From positions 62,001 through 126,000 of the forward strand of contig NZ_JAEMNX010000005.1 of NCBI RefSeq assembly GCF_016463975.1: a stretch of 64,000 nt of DNA, given 5' to 3'. The notes beneath the pieces were generated by a model that was given only the letters and a program-made list of their open reading frames with translations, made no database searches and was not told where the DNA came from. Positions 9,509 through 18,109 of this stretch are shown here, piece by piece; position 1 is the stretch's first letter; each line of letters begins with the position of its first letter. This DNA is from Marinomonas transparens. GTDB lineage: Bacteria > Pseudomonadota > Gammaproteobacteria > Pseudomonadales > Marinomonadaceae. A program made the translations under genes and the position numbers.

Positions 9509-10546
9509 ATGATGCTTAAATCTAATCAAAAAATAATTAATGCCTATTATCACCCTACTACCGTGGTTTTTTTAGATGACCATCAGGCATTTTTAGACAG
9601 CATCCCCTTAGCACTAAACACGCATGTCGCCTATCAGGCTTTTATTGACCCCACAGCAGCCATTGATTACATCAACGGCCATACTCAATACCAACCTTTA
9701 CTCGAACAAGACTTCCTATCAACTAATAACGACTCGTCTTACCATTATAAACTTGATCGCAAATCCATCTTACACAAAACCCTCGACCACAAACGCTTTT
9801 CAGAACCATCCGTGCTGATCACCGACTATGCTATGTCAGGGACTGGTTACAATGGCTTAGACGTCTGTAATGCCATTGAAAATCCCTATGTCAAAAAAAT
9901 CCTCCTCACTGGCGTTGCGGATGAAGAGGTCGCCATCGAAGCCTTAAACAATAAGGTCATTGATTATTATTTGAAGAAAAGCACCCAAGATATTCTCCCA
10001 AAAATAAATGAATTGATTCGGCATTATCAACAAGACTATTTCAACGAGATGACACGAGTAGTCAGAGAAGGCTTAAAAGCAAGCAGCCCCTTAATTGATG
10101 ACCCTGCAGTAGTAGGCTATTTCTTTGCTCTTATTAGGCAAAAAAACATCGTGGAATATCATTTACACACCGAATTAAGCCCGGCGTCATTAGATTTTTT
10201 TATGTTCAATGAACAAGGGGAAAAACATAGACTACTGTTATTAAATAAAGAAGACATGAAAGTTCATAAAGAAGTAGCGACGGATGCCGGGGCGCCAGAG
10301 GCCTTACTTAGGGTACTAGACAGCTCATCCAGCCTGCCTTTATTCCCTACATTAGACGGCTTTTATCATCCTAATATAGGCTCAGACTGGCAAAAATACT
10401 GCTACCCAAGTACAAAAATCCATGGAAAAGAACCCTACCTAGCGACCTTTATTCAAGAAACAAACACACCTCCCCAGCAAGGTACTCAGGCGGCTTCCTT
10501 ACAGCAATACTTCCAAGATAACACAGCGCTCAATTCCACCACATAA
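9509..10546 (+). CDS. LqsR-like response regulator
   Basis: Probable phospho-acceptor partner of the upstream kinase, 30 bases downstream of it. The protein has 345 residues. Its receiver domain has the acidic pair D23-D24 (VVFLDDHQAF), phospho-acceptor D106 (VLITDYAMSG), a T/S position in KILLTGVADEE, and the lysine in DYYLKKST. The distance from acidic pair to phosphorylation site is about 82 residues, roughly 40 more than in ordinary receivers, because of an insertion around residues 56-97. Residues about 165-345 form an output region with no helix-turn-helix that I can recognise. This architecture matches Legionella LqsR rather than LuxO. Assignment rests on family resemblance and context. 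Confidence 0.78.
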   Translation: MMLKSNQKIINAYYHPTTVVFLDDHQAFLDSIPLALNTHVAYQAFIDPTAAIDYINGHTQYQPLLEQDFLSTNNDSSYHYKLDRKSILHKTLDHKRFSEPSVLITDYAMSGTGYNGLDVCNAIENPYVKKILLTGVADEEVAIEALNNKVIDYYLKKSTQDILPKINELIRHYQQDYFNEMTRVVREGLKASSPLIDDPAVVGYFFALIRQKNIVEYHLHTELSPASLDFFMFNEQGEKHRLLLLNKEDMKVHKEVATDAGAPEALLRVLDSSSSLPLFPTLDGFYHPNIGSDWQKYCYPSTKIHGKEPYLATFIQETNTPPQQGTQAASLQQYFQDNTALNSTT

Positions 10547-10562
10547 AATGTCTTTAGGCCTT

Positions 10563-10588
10563 TCAACCCCTTCAATGAAAGGGGTTGA
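10563..10588. terminator. Hairpin between convergent regulator and autoinducer synthase genes
   Basis: Perfect 10-base arms TCAACCCCTT and AAGGGGTTGA enclose a 6-base loop in the 87-base gap between two convergent genes. Neither side has a strong U-tract, but the position suits a bidirectional terminator. Confidence 0.6.
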
Positions 10589-10633
10589 GCTAGGCTAACC
10601 CCTTTGTGAAATCTAAAAGTACTTAACTCAACA

Positions 10634-11857
10634 TCAAGCCATTGCGACCTGTTGAAAAGAGCGCGATAATTTATGAGTTGAGCGCCATTGGTCAAACTCA
10701 ACTTCCCACCTAATATCCTTAAATACCTTAACAATATGACCTAGTTGACTTTCCGTTAGCCCGGCATTGACGGATAAGCGCATCAAGGCACGGTTTTTAG
10801 CGGTTGCAGGTGCACAAAATACCGAGCCAAACACATCCCTAGACTCTAATGCATCTTTTAATATCATCGTTTGCCGCTCGGTTCCCGATTCAAGCGCAAT
10901 AATTTGCGATTGCGAAGCCTCGGTATTGTAACCCAGGTCTCTCAAGGCTCGCTTCAGGTAATTTGCATTATGACGCAGTTGCTCACGCCTATCATCTGCG
11001 CGAATAATCAAATCCAAGGTGGCATTTAAGCCAGCAATTTCATAAGGCAACAGAGCAGAACTGAAAATAGAAGGGTTGGCCGTACATTTAAAATAATCAG
11101 CAAAGCCTTTTGGACAGCTAATAATACCAGCGCGCCCAGCAAAAGCTTTCGCCAAGCTAGCGGTACGGAACATCACCTTATCTTGTAGACCATATTCCAC
11201 CACCAGACCACGCCCTTGTGGACCATGAGTTCCCAAGGAATGAGACTCATCAACCAATAATAGGCAACCTTTTCCATAGGCTGCATTAACCAACTCCTTT
11301 AGAGGGCAAACACTGCCATTCGTACTGTATACCGAATCAACCATCACCAAACCGGGGCCATGGCGATCAATCAACGACATAAGATGATCCACATTATTAT
11401 GACGAAATGGATAAACCGGCGATCTACCAAAATGCGTACCGTCCCACAAGGACATATGCCCCATCATATCGATATATATGGGTACATGAGCGTCTTCAAC
11501 AATCGCCTGTACCAAGCCTATATTAGCGTTATACCCAGACTGACACAGAACCGTCTCATCAGAGCCCATAAAATCAGCCATACGCCGTTCAAAATGAAGC
11601 TGTGGGTTATCCCCACACATAAAGGCAGAAGACATAAGAACAAAATTATCTAAGTCAACCAGTACCTTTCTTTGTGCCATGCTAACTTTAGGATGACTAG
11701 CCAAGGAAAGGTAGTCATTACTAAGCAGCCTAAGCGAAGATGCTGTTGGGTTAAGGCCATGTAAAAGATTGCGCCCACCTAAGTGATCACGTCTCTGAAG
11801 ATGCTTATTTACTTTTTCCACCAAATAATGAGGATAGTTATCGATTTTGGTCGTCAT
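10634..11857 (-). CDS. cqsA: CqsA/LqsA-type alpha-hydroxyketone autoinducer synthase
   Basis: PLP-dependent enzyme of the alpha-oxoamine synthase fold-type I family. CqsA condenses an acyl-CoA with an amino acid or S-adenosylmethionine to give CAI-1-type signals; LqsA makes LAI-1. The protein has 407 residues (CqsA about 390). Specific CqsA/LqsA marks are SQLHFERR-like acyl-binding surroundings, QSGYNANIGL, HMSLWDGTHFG, LLLVDESHSLGTHGPQGRG, catalytic lysine K237 in TASLAKAFAGRAG, and FGSVFCAPATAKNRALMRLS. These fit CqsA better than KBL or BioF. AGGAGA precedes the ATG at 11857. It faces the kinase/regulator pair, completing a signal synthesis and sensing locus. The exact product cannot be read from sequence. 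Confidence 0.88.
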   Translation of the reverse strand: MTTKIDNYPHYLVEKVNKHLQRRDHLGGRNLLHGLNPTASSLRLLSNDYLSLASHPKVSMAQRKVLVDLDNFVLMSSAFMCGDNPQLHFERRMADFMGSDETVLCQSGYNANIGLVQAIVEDAHVPIYIDMMGHMSLWDGTHFGRSPVYPFRHNNVDHLMSLIDRHGPGLVMVDSVYSTNGSVCPLKELVNAAYGKGCLLLVDESHSLGTHGPQGRGLVVEYGLQDKVMFRTASLAKAFAGRAGIISCPKGFADYFKCTANPSIFSSALLPYEIAGLNATLDLIIRADDRREQLRHNANYLKRALRDLGYNTEASQSQIIALESGTERQTMILKDALESRDVFGSVFCAPATAKNRALMRLSVNAGLTESQLGHIVKVFKDIRWEVEFDQWRSTHKLSRSFQQVAMA

Positions 11858-12417
11858 GTACTTTCTCCTAATGCCCTATGGCATGGATGTTTTGAAAATG
11901 CTCAAAAAAGGAAAAAAGTACAAATAAGTAGCAAAGACCAACGAATAAAACCTTCCTAGTAAGACCTAACTAGATGGGTAAACACCTACTGAATAGCGAT
12001 ACCACTATCCCAAAAATCAAACCGTCCATGAATTTTACCCAACTCATTATTAGCAACAAACCATCAGAAAATATGTCAAGACTGGCTAATACTACTTGAA
12101 TGCCTACTTCCAATTTTCAAAGCTGTATTGTTGCCCCTAACCATTAGAGGCCACGAACCATTGTAATGAGTAATTAACCTAACCAATGATAGGAAATGTT
12201 GAAAAACTTGGGACTTAAGCGTTCAAAACAAAAAGTACCCTCGACGTTAAAAAGAAAACCATCCACGACTAACTATTTAAAAAAGGATTAAGAGGCCAAC
12301 CGTTTATACAAAAAAGTTAACTAAAAGATTATGTGAAAATAAATAACATCTAATTTACTAAACCTTTCCTTCTCGGCATTCTCTACTTATCCCTATCTAT
12401 TTTTAAGAGAGAGCGCC
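11858..12417. other. 560-base AT-rich divergent intergenic region
   Basis: Lies between the divergent starts of the autoinducer synthase (minus) and the aminotransferase (plus), so it must carry both promoters. I see no convincing ORF, no strong hairpin with a U-tract and no clear operator palindrome. Its size leaves room for regulator sites or a small RNA, but nothing specific supports one. Confidence 0.5.
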
Positions 12418-13758
12418 ATGAGCCATATCGTTAAATCCCGCTTAACTCAAGCTCAGCTTGATGCCCACTGGATGGCCTACACAGGCAATCGTCAATTTAA
12501 AAAAGACCCAAGAATCATAGTCTCTGCTGAAGGCCGTTATTACACAGACTTAGATGGCCGAAAAATCTTCGATGGTCTTTCTGGTTTATGGACCTGTGGT
12601 TTAGGACATAGCGTTCCAAGCATTAACGAAGCGGTTGCAAATCAAGTCAAAACATTAGACTACTCCCCTGCGTTTCAATTTGGCCACGAAAAATCTTTTC
12701 TCTTGGCAGAAAAAATCAGTGAATTCATGCCTAGCGGATTAAACCGTATTTTCTTTACTGGCTCTGGTTCCGAATCTGTCGATACCGCCCTTAAAGTCGC
12801 TCGTGCTTATTGGCGTAAAAAAGGCATGGGCACCAAAACCAAATTCATTGGCCGCGCTAAAGGCTACCATGGTGCAGGCATTTCAGGTTTTAGTGTCGGA
12901 GGTATTCCAGCCAATAGAACCCTTTATGGACAAGGTTTGGAATCTTATCATTTACCCCATACCCAAGTTCCGGGTAGTGAGTTCTCTAAAGGTATGGCTG
13001 ATATAGGCAAAGAGCGTGCTGACGAGCTACTCAACCTCATTACTATGCACGATGCATCAAACATTGCGGCTGTTATTGTTGAACCAATGTCAGGCTCTGG
13101 TGGCGTGATCATACCGCCTAAAGGCTATTTACAAAGATTACGGGAGATTTGTGATCAACATAATATTCTGTTGATTTTCGATGAGGTCATTACCGCCTTC
13201 GGGCGCATGGGCGCTCAAACAGGCTCAGAAGCATTTGGCGTAATACCTGATGCCATTACTATGGCAAAGCAAGTCACTAATGGCGTCATTCCCATGGGGG
13301 CTGTGGCATTCAAACAAGAAATCTACGACACATTTATGGACAACGGCGGTCCAGATTATATGCTAGAAATCCCCCACGGCTACACCTATTCAGCTCACCC
13401 AATCGCCTGTGCTGCAGGTCTTGCTTCATTGGAGGAGATAAAACAGCAAAACCTGATTGCGCGCGTTAAAGACATGAGTCCAGTGTGGGAAAACTGCGTG
13501 CATCAATTAAGAGATGCCAACCCCATCATCACAGACATTCGCAATTATGGTTTTGCGGCTGGTATTACCATAGCGCCAGTAGACGGTGAACCCTCCAAGC
13601 GACCTTTCCAAATTGCCATGTCTATGTGGGATAAAGGCTACTATGTTCGTTACGGTGCAGATACCATACAACTAGCGCCGCCTTTCGCAACTGAAAAGGC
13701 AGAAATGGATAGTCTAATCAATGCCTTGGGTGATTCCTTACAAGAACAAAACCAATAG
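12418..13758 (+). CDS. Omega-amino acid:pyruvate aminotransferase (class III)
   Basis: PLP enzyme of 446 residues resembling Pseudomonas BauA/omega-APT, which moves the amino group of beta-alanine or other omega-amino acids to pyruvate. Seen: DGLSGLWTCGLGH near the start, TGSGSESVDTALKVARAYW, IVEPMSGSGGVIIPPKGYL, the cofactor aspartate in LLIFDEVITAFGRMG, and PLP lysine K284 in ITMAKQVTNGVIPMGAV. AGAGAGAG precedes the ATG. The usual partner mmsA (semialdehyde dehydrogenase) is not next to it, so the physiological substrate (beta-alanine, taurine or a polyamine product) is open. Confidence 0.88.
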   Translation: MSHIVKSRLTQAQLDAHWMAYTGNRQFKKDPRIIVSAEGRYYTDLDGRKIFDGLSGLWTCGLGHSVPSINEAVANQVKTLDYSPAFQFGHEKSFLLAEKISEFMPSGLNRIFFTGSGSESVDTALKVARAYWRKKGMGTKTKFIGRAKGYHGAGISGFSVGGIPANRTLYGQGLESYHLPHTQVPGSEFSKGMADIGKERADELLNLITMHDASNIAAVIVEPMSGSGGVIIPPKGYLQRLREICDQHNILLIFDEVITAFGRMGAQTGSEAFGVIPDAITMAKQVTNGVIPMGAVAFKQEIYDTFMDNGGPDYMLEIPHGYTYSAHPIACAAGLASLEEIKQQNLIARVKDMSPVWENCVHQLRDANPIITDIRNYGFAAGITIAPVDGEPSKRPFQIAMSMWDKGYYVRYGADTIQLAPPFATEKAEMDSLINALGDSLQEQNQ

Positions 13759-13778
13759 CCTCTTGCCACGTTAAAAAG

Positions 13779-13819
13779 CACAATGTTATGTCATGTTAAA
13801 AATCTGTCATAACATTGTG
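13779..13819 (+). terminator. Hairpin after the aminotransferase gene
   Basis: Perfect 12-base arms CACAATGTTATG (13779-13790) and CATAACATTGTG (13808-13819) with a 17-base loop, followed by the T/A-rich ATTTAATAAAAT. Probable terminator, though the U-tract is interrupted. Confidence 0.5.
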
Positions 13820-13935
13820 ATTTAATAAAATCGTCTCTTTAACCTCTAGCTGTTTCCATGATTTTCACTATAATAGCCTCTGACAAAAAACTACAAAAAA
13901 TAACTTTAACCTTTCACTCTTCATAGGATAAAGCA

Positions 13936-14262
13936 ATGGCGACTGCAACCTCCCAATATGTACGTTGTTTTTGGAGCGGCTCACTTTATTTAACTAATGG
14001 CATAGTCATGCCAATACATTGCAAGCACATATCAACTAAGATGATCGAGGTAGAAGCCCCATCAGGTTTGCAGGGCTCTAAACTGGTGAAATTGGAATTG
14101 AAAGCCATTCACGAAGGTAGAACCGCATTTATTAAAATACTATGCGACCCCAGCCTGGATATTCTTAACGAACATGATAAACATACTATCAGACTAAAAT
14201 TTCACACTATTATCGAAAAAGATATTAACTTTATTAAAGCCTTCATTGCTGGACATTCTTAG
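13936..14262 (+). CDS. Small PilZ-like protein
   Basis: Soluble protein of 108 residues. The pattern of short beta strands, with IVMPIHCKHISTKMIEVEAP, then KLVKLELKAIHEGRTAFIKI and a closing F-x-x-I-x-K-D-I-N-F-I-K-A-F-I helix, resembles the small beta-barrel of PilZ-type proteins. The c-di-GMP-binding signature (RxxxR and D/NxSxxG) is not intact: HISTKM stands where the second motif would be. It may therefore be a degenerate, non-binding PilZ or an unrelated barrel. It stands alone, convergent with the RRM gene downstream. Confidence 0.5.
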   Translation: MATATSQYVRCFWSGSLYLTNGIVMPIHCKHISTKMIEVEAPSGLQGSKLVKLELKAIHEGRTAFIKILCDPSLDILNEHDKHTIRLKFHTIIEKDINFIKAFIAGHS

Positions 14263-14319
14263 CGCACCATAAAGGCAGTGCTAGATAATATATGCGAAAT
14301 AAATCCAAAAACTAAAAGC

Positions 14320-14592
14320 TTATTTTTTCTCAGCACTGCCTTCTGCTTGTGGCACATCTTCCGCTTTCTTAACACGAATTTTAGCACCATCTACTTCCAT
14401 ACCATTCAGAACTTTAATTGCTACTTTAGCCTCACCAACTTTTGGCATTTCAACAAAAGCAAAGCCTTTCGACTCTCCGGTTTGTTTGTCCATTACAAGG
14501 GTACAAGACTGTAAAGTACCGTGTGTAGCAAATAACTCCCTTAGCTCTTCTTCTGTGGTGCTGCGGTCAAGGTTTCTAATTAATAATTTCAT
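14320..14592 (-). CDS. RRM-domain RNA-binding protein
   Basis: A 90-residue protein made of one RNA-recognition motif: RNP2 LLIRNLD at the N-terminus and RNP1 KGFAFVEM in the middle, with a Lys/Glu-rich tail ending in EGSAEKK. Such small RRM proteins occur in many marine gammaproteobacteria and cyanobacteria and are often cold- or stress-linked; the RNA targets are unknown. The start is taken as the ATG at 14592, preceded by GAGAGAAG. A TTG at 14616 would extend it by 8 residues without a better ribosome site. Confidence 0.88.
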   Translation of the reverse strand: MKLLIRNLDRSTTEEELRELFATHGTLQSCTLVMDKQTGESKGFAFVEMPKVGEAKVAIKVLNGMEVDGAKIRVKKAEDVPQAEGSAEKK

Positions 14593-14632
14593 ACTTCTCT
14601 CAGGGCTTAATTTCAAAAATAGCGCGCAATAA

Positions 14633-14660
14633 AAAAGGCATGGGAGGTTCCATGCCTTTT
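14633..14660 (-). terminator. Intrinsic terminator of the nucleoside hydrolase operon
   Basis: Arms AAAAGGCATGG and CCATGCCTTTT with a 6-base loop, followed on the minus strand by a run of T. It lies just beyond the nucleoside hydrolase stop codon. Confidence 0.85.
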
Positions 14661-14680
14661 AATAGTTTCATTCTAGCGAC

Positions 14681-15622
14681 TTAGGACATGGTTGTCTCGA
14701 ATAGTTTAAGCAATTTATCACTGTCTACTTCCATACAAACCTGTGTCATAGGCACATCTACCCAATTGGGTGACGGAAAGTCCATCCCTTGTGGAGCAAA
14801 GATAGTTTGACCAATGCCAATGCCTTCACAAGCAACACGTACCGCGCCAAGCTCAACACCAAAAATACTTGGATCCATCACATAGGCAATGGTTGAGGCA
14901 TCATGGAAATAACAACCATCCATATCAAATCGGCTGCTGTAAAAGTCGATGTAATACTGTGAACATTGATATAAAAACTCACCTTCTGCTGGGTTGGCCG
15001 TTCGAATGCGCTCCAATACCGAATTATCTAGTAACACCTGATGCGTCACATCAAGGCCTATCATGGTTACCTGCCAAGGCGCAGTGAAGACGAGATCGGC
15101 AGCGTGAGGGTCATTCATAATATTGGCTTCTGCAACGGGCGATACATTGCCGTATTCAATCGCTGTTCCCCCCATCAAAACCACCTCATCGACTAAACCA
15201 GCCAAGTCAGGATCTAGTTCTAACGCTGCGGCTAAGTTTCCTAATGGGCCAAGCGCCACAATGGTCACTTCTCCGGGAAACTCACGCACCGTATCAACAA
15301 TAAACTGTGCCGCACTTTTATCGATGGCTTTGCCTTTTGGTGCAGGCCAATCGATATTACCAAAGCCATCTTTACCATGCACAAAATCAGGGTGAGGTAG
15401 AGGAGCAATCACTCTAGGAACAACAACACCACTTGCAACAGGCACATCCACTTTTGCGATTTCAGTTAGGGTAATTGCATTTTGTGTAGCCAATTCAACC
15501 GATACGTTACCAAAGGTTGTCGTTAAGCCCAGCACTTCCAACTCAGGAGCTTGGAAAGCAAAAAAAATCGCCATCGCATCATCTATGCCGGGATCCGTAT
15601 CGATAATAATTTTACGAGCCAT
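14681..15622 (-). CDS. Inosine-uridine preferring nucleoside hydrolase family protein
   Basis: Hydrolyses the N-glycosidic bond of ribonucleosides to base and ribose. The protein has 313 residues, normal for the IunH/Rih family. The calcium-binding signature DTDPGIDDAMAI is at the N-terminus, and ALGPLGNLAAAL, VVLMGGTA, VAEANIMNDPHAA and VTMIGLDVTHQV follow as expected. It sits 24 bases downstream of a ribokinase gene on the same strand, so ribose released here is probably phosphorylated by the neighbour. Base specificity (RihA, RihB or RihC-like) cannot be decided by eye. Confidence 0.9.
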   Translation of the reverse strand: MARKIIIDTDPGIDDAMAIFFAFQAPELEVLGLTTTFGNVSVELATQNAITLTEIAKVDVPVASGVVVPRVIAPLPHPDFVHGKDGFGNIDWPAPKGKAIDKSAAQFIVDTVREFPGEVTIVALGPLGNLAAALELDPDLAGLVDEVVLMGGTAIEYGNVSPVAEANIMNDPHAADLVFTAPWQVTMIGLDVTHQVLLDNSVLERIRTANPAEGEFLYQCSQYYIDFYSSRFDMDGCYFHDASTIAYVMDPSIFGVELGAVRVACEGIGIGQTIFAPQGMDFPSPNWVDVPMTQVCMEVDSDKLLKLFETTMS

Positions 15623-15646
15623 AATCTTTTCTATCCTCTTACTTCT

Positions 15647-16540
15647 TTATACATGATTGGCTAAAAACTCGGTCACATCTTGTGCCGTGGGAATGGTTAT
15701 CGCAGCCCCCAAGCGCGTGACACAAATCGCTGAGGCGGCGCAAGCACGAGTCAAGGCTTGTGTCATCTCGTCGTTATTCATTAAGGAAGACAAGCAAAAA
15801 CCAATAAAGGTATCTCCTGCTGCCGTCGTATCTACCGCCTCAACAGAAAACGCCTTCACAAACACATTAATGTCTTTTTTAAAGTAGCGTACGCCTGCCT
15901 TTCCTAAGGTCATTAATACGGCCAAGTCAGGATAAGCCGCTGGAAGTCCTGTGATAGCGGCATCAACATTATCAACCCCTATCAGATCCATGGCTTCCAC
16001 TTCGTTAACGATTAATAAATCAACAAAAGGCAACACTTGCTTAGTCAATTCTGCGTCCATAGGGGCGGGGTTAAAAGCAACCTTAACTCCCTGTTGCTGA
16101 GCTTTACGCATAATGTATTCAATCAGGTTAGTCTCATTTTGCAATAACACCCAATCTTCTGCAGTCGCTTGCTCAAGCACCTGATCAACCTGTGCTTCAG
16201 TTAATGCATGATTCGCGCCCTGATACAAAATGATGGCATTTTCCGCTTCTTTATTAAGCTGAATAATGGCGTGCCCTGTCGGCACATCAAGCAAAGCAAT
16301 TAAACCTATATCCACTCCCAAAGACTGGAGCTGCTGTAAAATCGACTGGTCAGTGTGATGAATCGCTCCCACATGTTTAACATCCGCGCCCGCTTTTGCC
16401 AAAGCAACAGATTGATTAGCGCCTTTACCACCTAATAAACGTTGGTAGCTATTCGATGCCATGGTTTCACCCGGTCGAACAAAATGATCAAGCTGATAAA
16501 GGTGATCGAGATTAATCGAACCAAAGTTATAAATTGTCAT
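15647..16540 (-). CDS. rbsK: Ribokinase (PfkB family)
   Basis: Phosphorylates ribose to ribose 5-phosphate. The protein has 297 residues. The PfkB signatures are complete: GGKGANQSVALAKAG near residue 38 and DTTAAGDTFIGF near 245 with the catalytic aspartate of the GAGD-type motif. The start ATG at 16540 follows GGATGAG. It forms an operon with the nucleoside hydrolase downstream. No rbsDACB transporter lies nearby, so nucleoside salvage rather than free ribose uptake is the likely role. Confidence 0.88.
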   Translation of the reverse strand: MTIYNFGSINLDHLYQLDHFVRPGETMASNSYQRLLGGKGANQSVALAKAGADVKHVGAIHHTDQSILQQLQSLGVDIGLIALLDVPTGHAIIQLNKEAENAIILYQGANHALTEAQVDQVLEQATAEDWVLLQNETNLIEYIMRKAQQQGVKVAFNPAPMDAELTKQVLPFVDLLIVNEVEAMDLIGVDNVDAAITGLPAAYPDLAVLMTLGKAGVRYFKKDINVFVKAFSVEAVDTTAAGDTFIGFCLSSLMNNDEMTQALTRACAASAICVTRLGAAITIPTAQDVTEFLANHV

Positions 16541-16643
16541 GATTACTCATCCTTCAACTCTTCTTTCAACATACAGCATAGCGAATCTAAACAAGGTTAT
16601 ATAGGCTAAACCAACACAAACCTGACCAACTGTACAAAAATAA

Positions 16644-16680
16644 AAAACGCCCCAATTCTTCAAGAATGGAGCGTTTTTTT
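16644..16680 (-). terminator. Intrinsic terminator of argG
   Basis: Imperfect inverted repeat with AAAAAACGCCCC on one side and GGAGCGTTTTTTT on the other, plus inner TTCTT/AAGAA pairing. It lies directly downstream of argG on the minus strand and has T-runs on both strands. Confidence 0.8.
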
Positions 16681-16695
16681 ATAAACTTTTATCGC

Positions 16696-17928
16696 TTAGT
16701 TGTCTTTATCAAGAAAACCACGGCCTTTCTGCGCAGCAATACGCATACGCAAAGCATTAAGCTTAATAAAGCCCGCTGCGTCTTTCTGATCGTAAGCACC
16801 GGCATCGTCTTCAAATGTTGCGATAGAGCTGTCGAACAAACTGTTCTCAGACTGACGACCCACAACGGTGACATTCCCTTTGTAGAGTTTCAAACGAACC
16901 GTACCATTTACATAAGTTTGAGAGGTATCAATCAAAGCTTGCATCATGCGGCGCTCTTCAGACCACCAGAAACCGTTATAAATAATTTTGGCATAACGAG
17001 GCATCATTTCATCTTTTAGGTGCATCGCTTCACGGTCTAACGTGATGGATTCGATCGCACGATGGGCCCTCATCATGATAGTGCCGCCCGGTGTTTCATA
17101 ACAGCCACGCGCTTTCATACCCACAAAACGGTTTTCTACGATATCAACACGGCCAATGCCATTCGCGCCACCAATCTTGTTCAATGTTTCCAAGATAGTT
17201 GCAGGAGACATTGCTTCACCATTGATAGAAACTGGGTCGCCTTTTTCGTAACCGATTTCGATATAAGTCGCTTCATTTGGCGCATCTTCAGGCGATACAG
17301 ACCAACGCCACATATCGTCTTCTGGCTCAGTCCAAGGATCTTCAAGCTGATCACCTTCAAAAGAGATGTGCAGCAAGTTCGCGTCCATAGAGTAAGGAGA
17401 TTTTTTCTTCTTAGTCGAGAAATCCACGGGGATCTTATGTTCTTCGCAGTATGCCATGAGCGTTTCACGAGAAGTAAGATCCCATTCACGCCAAGGGGCA
17501 ATTACTTTAACGCCCGGTTTAAGAGCATAAGCACCCAGCTCAAAACGTACTTGGTCGTTACCTTTACCCGTTGCACCATGAGAAATCGCATCCGCACCGG
17601 TTTCATTGGCAATCTCGATCAAGCGTTTCGCGATCAGAGGACGCGCAATAGAAGTACCAAGTAGATACTCGCCTTCATAAATAGTATTGGCACGGAACAT
17701 AGGGAAAACGAAATCGCGAACAAATTCTTCACGCAAATCTTCGATGTAGATTTCCTTAATACCCAACGCTTGAGCTTTCGCGCGAGCTGGTTCAACCTCT
17801 TCACCCTGACCCAAGTCAGCAGTAAAGGTGACCACTTCACAGTTATACTCTTCTTGAAGCCACTTCACGATTACGGAAGTATCAAGGCCGCCAGAATAGG
17901 CTAGCACTACCTTCTTCACGTCAGACAT
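16696..17928 (-). CDS. argG: Argininosuccinate synthase
   Basis: Joins citrulline and aspartate with ATP in arginine biosynthesis. The protein has 410 residues from the ATG at 17928, which follows GAGGAG; a further upstream in-frame start would add six residues. The ATP P-loop [16 protein letters not shown] is at the N-terminus. [18 protein letters not shown], a [16 protein letters not shown] segment and the [15 protein letters not shown] region (here [11 protein letters not shown]) follow as in the family. It is a single-gene unit between two terminators. Confidence 0.96.
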   Translation of the reverse strand: MSDVKKVVLAYSGGLDTSVIVKWLQEEYNCEVVTFTADLGQGEEVEPARAKAQALGIKEIYIEDLREEFVRDFVFPMFRANTIYEGEYLLGTSIARPLIAKRLIEIANETGADAISHGATGKGNDQVRFELGAYALKPGVKVIAPWREWDLTSRETLMAYCEEHKIPVDFSTKKKKSPYSMDANLLHISFEGDQLEDPWTEPEDDMWRWSVSPEDAPNEATYIEIGYEKGDPVSINGEAMSPATILETLNKIGGANGIGRVDIVENRFVGMKARGCYETPGGTIMMRAHRAIESITLDREAMHLKDEMMPRYAKIIYNGFWWSEERRMMQALIDTSQTYVNGTVRLKLYKGNVTVVGRQSENSLFDSSIATFEDDAGAYDQKDAAGFIKLNALRMRIAAQKGRGFLDKDN

Positions 17929-18040
17929 TCTTTCTATTCTCCTCAAGGGTATTGCGTTCCCTCACCAGTTAAAATGGCGACGCAAATGATTAAAAAAGGG
18001 GGTTGCTAAGTGTAAGATTTCACCCCTTGCTTAGCAAGCA

Positions 18041-18086
18041 AAAAGCCCCTGTTCGTAAAGATAATTCGACGAAAACAGGGGCTTTT
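18041..18086 (-). terminator. Intrinsic terminator of motY
   Basis: Perfect 13-base arms AAAAGCCCCTGTT (18041-18053) and AACAGGGGCTTTT (18074-18086), just downstream of the minus-strand motY gene and upstream of argG. Confidence 0.85.
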
Positions 18087-18109
18087 GATAGTAACACCTT
18101 AAAACGCGA

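Noticed and set aside
17062..17664. A 200-codon plus-strand ORF opposite argG
   Set aside because: No domain, no ribosome site, and argG on the other strand is a complete, well-conserved enzyme.
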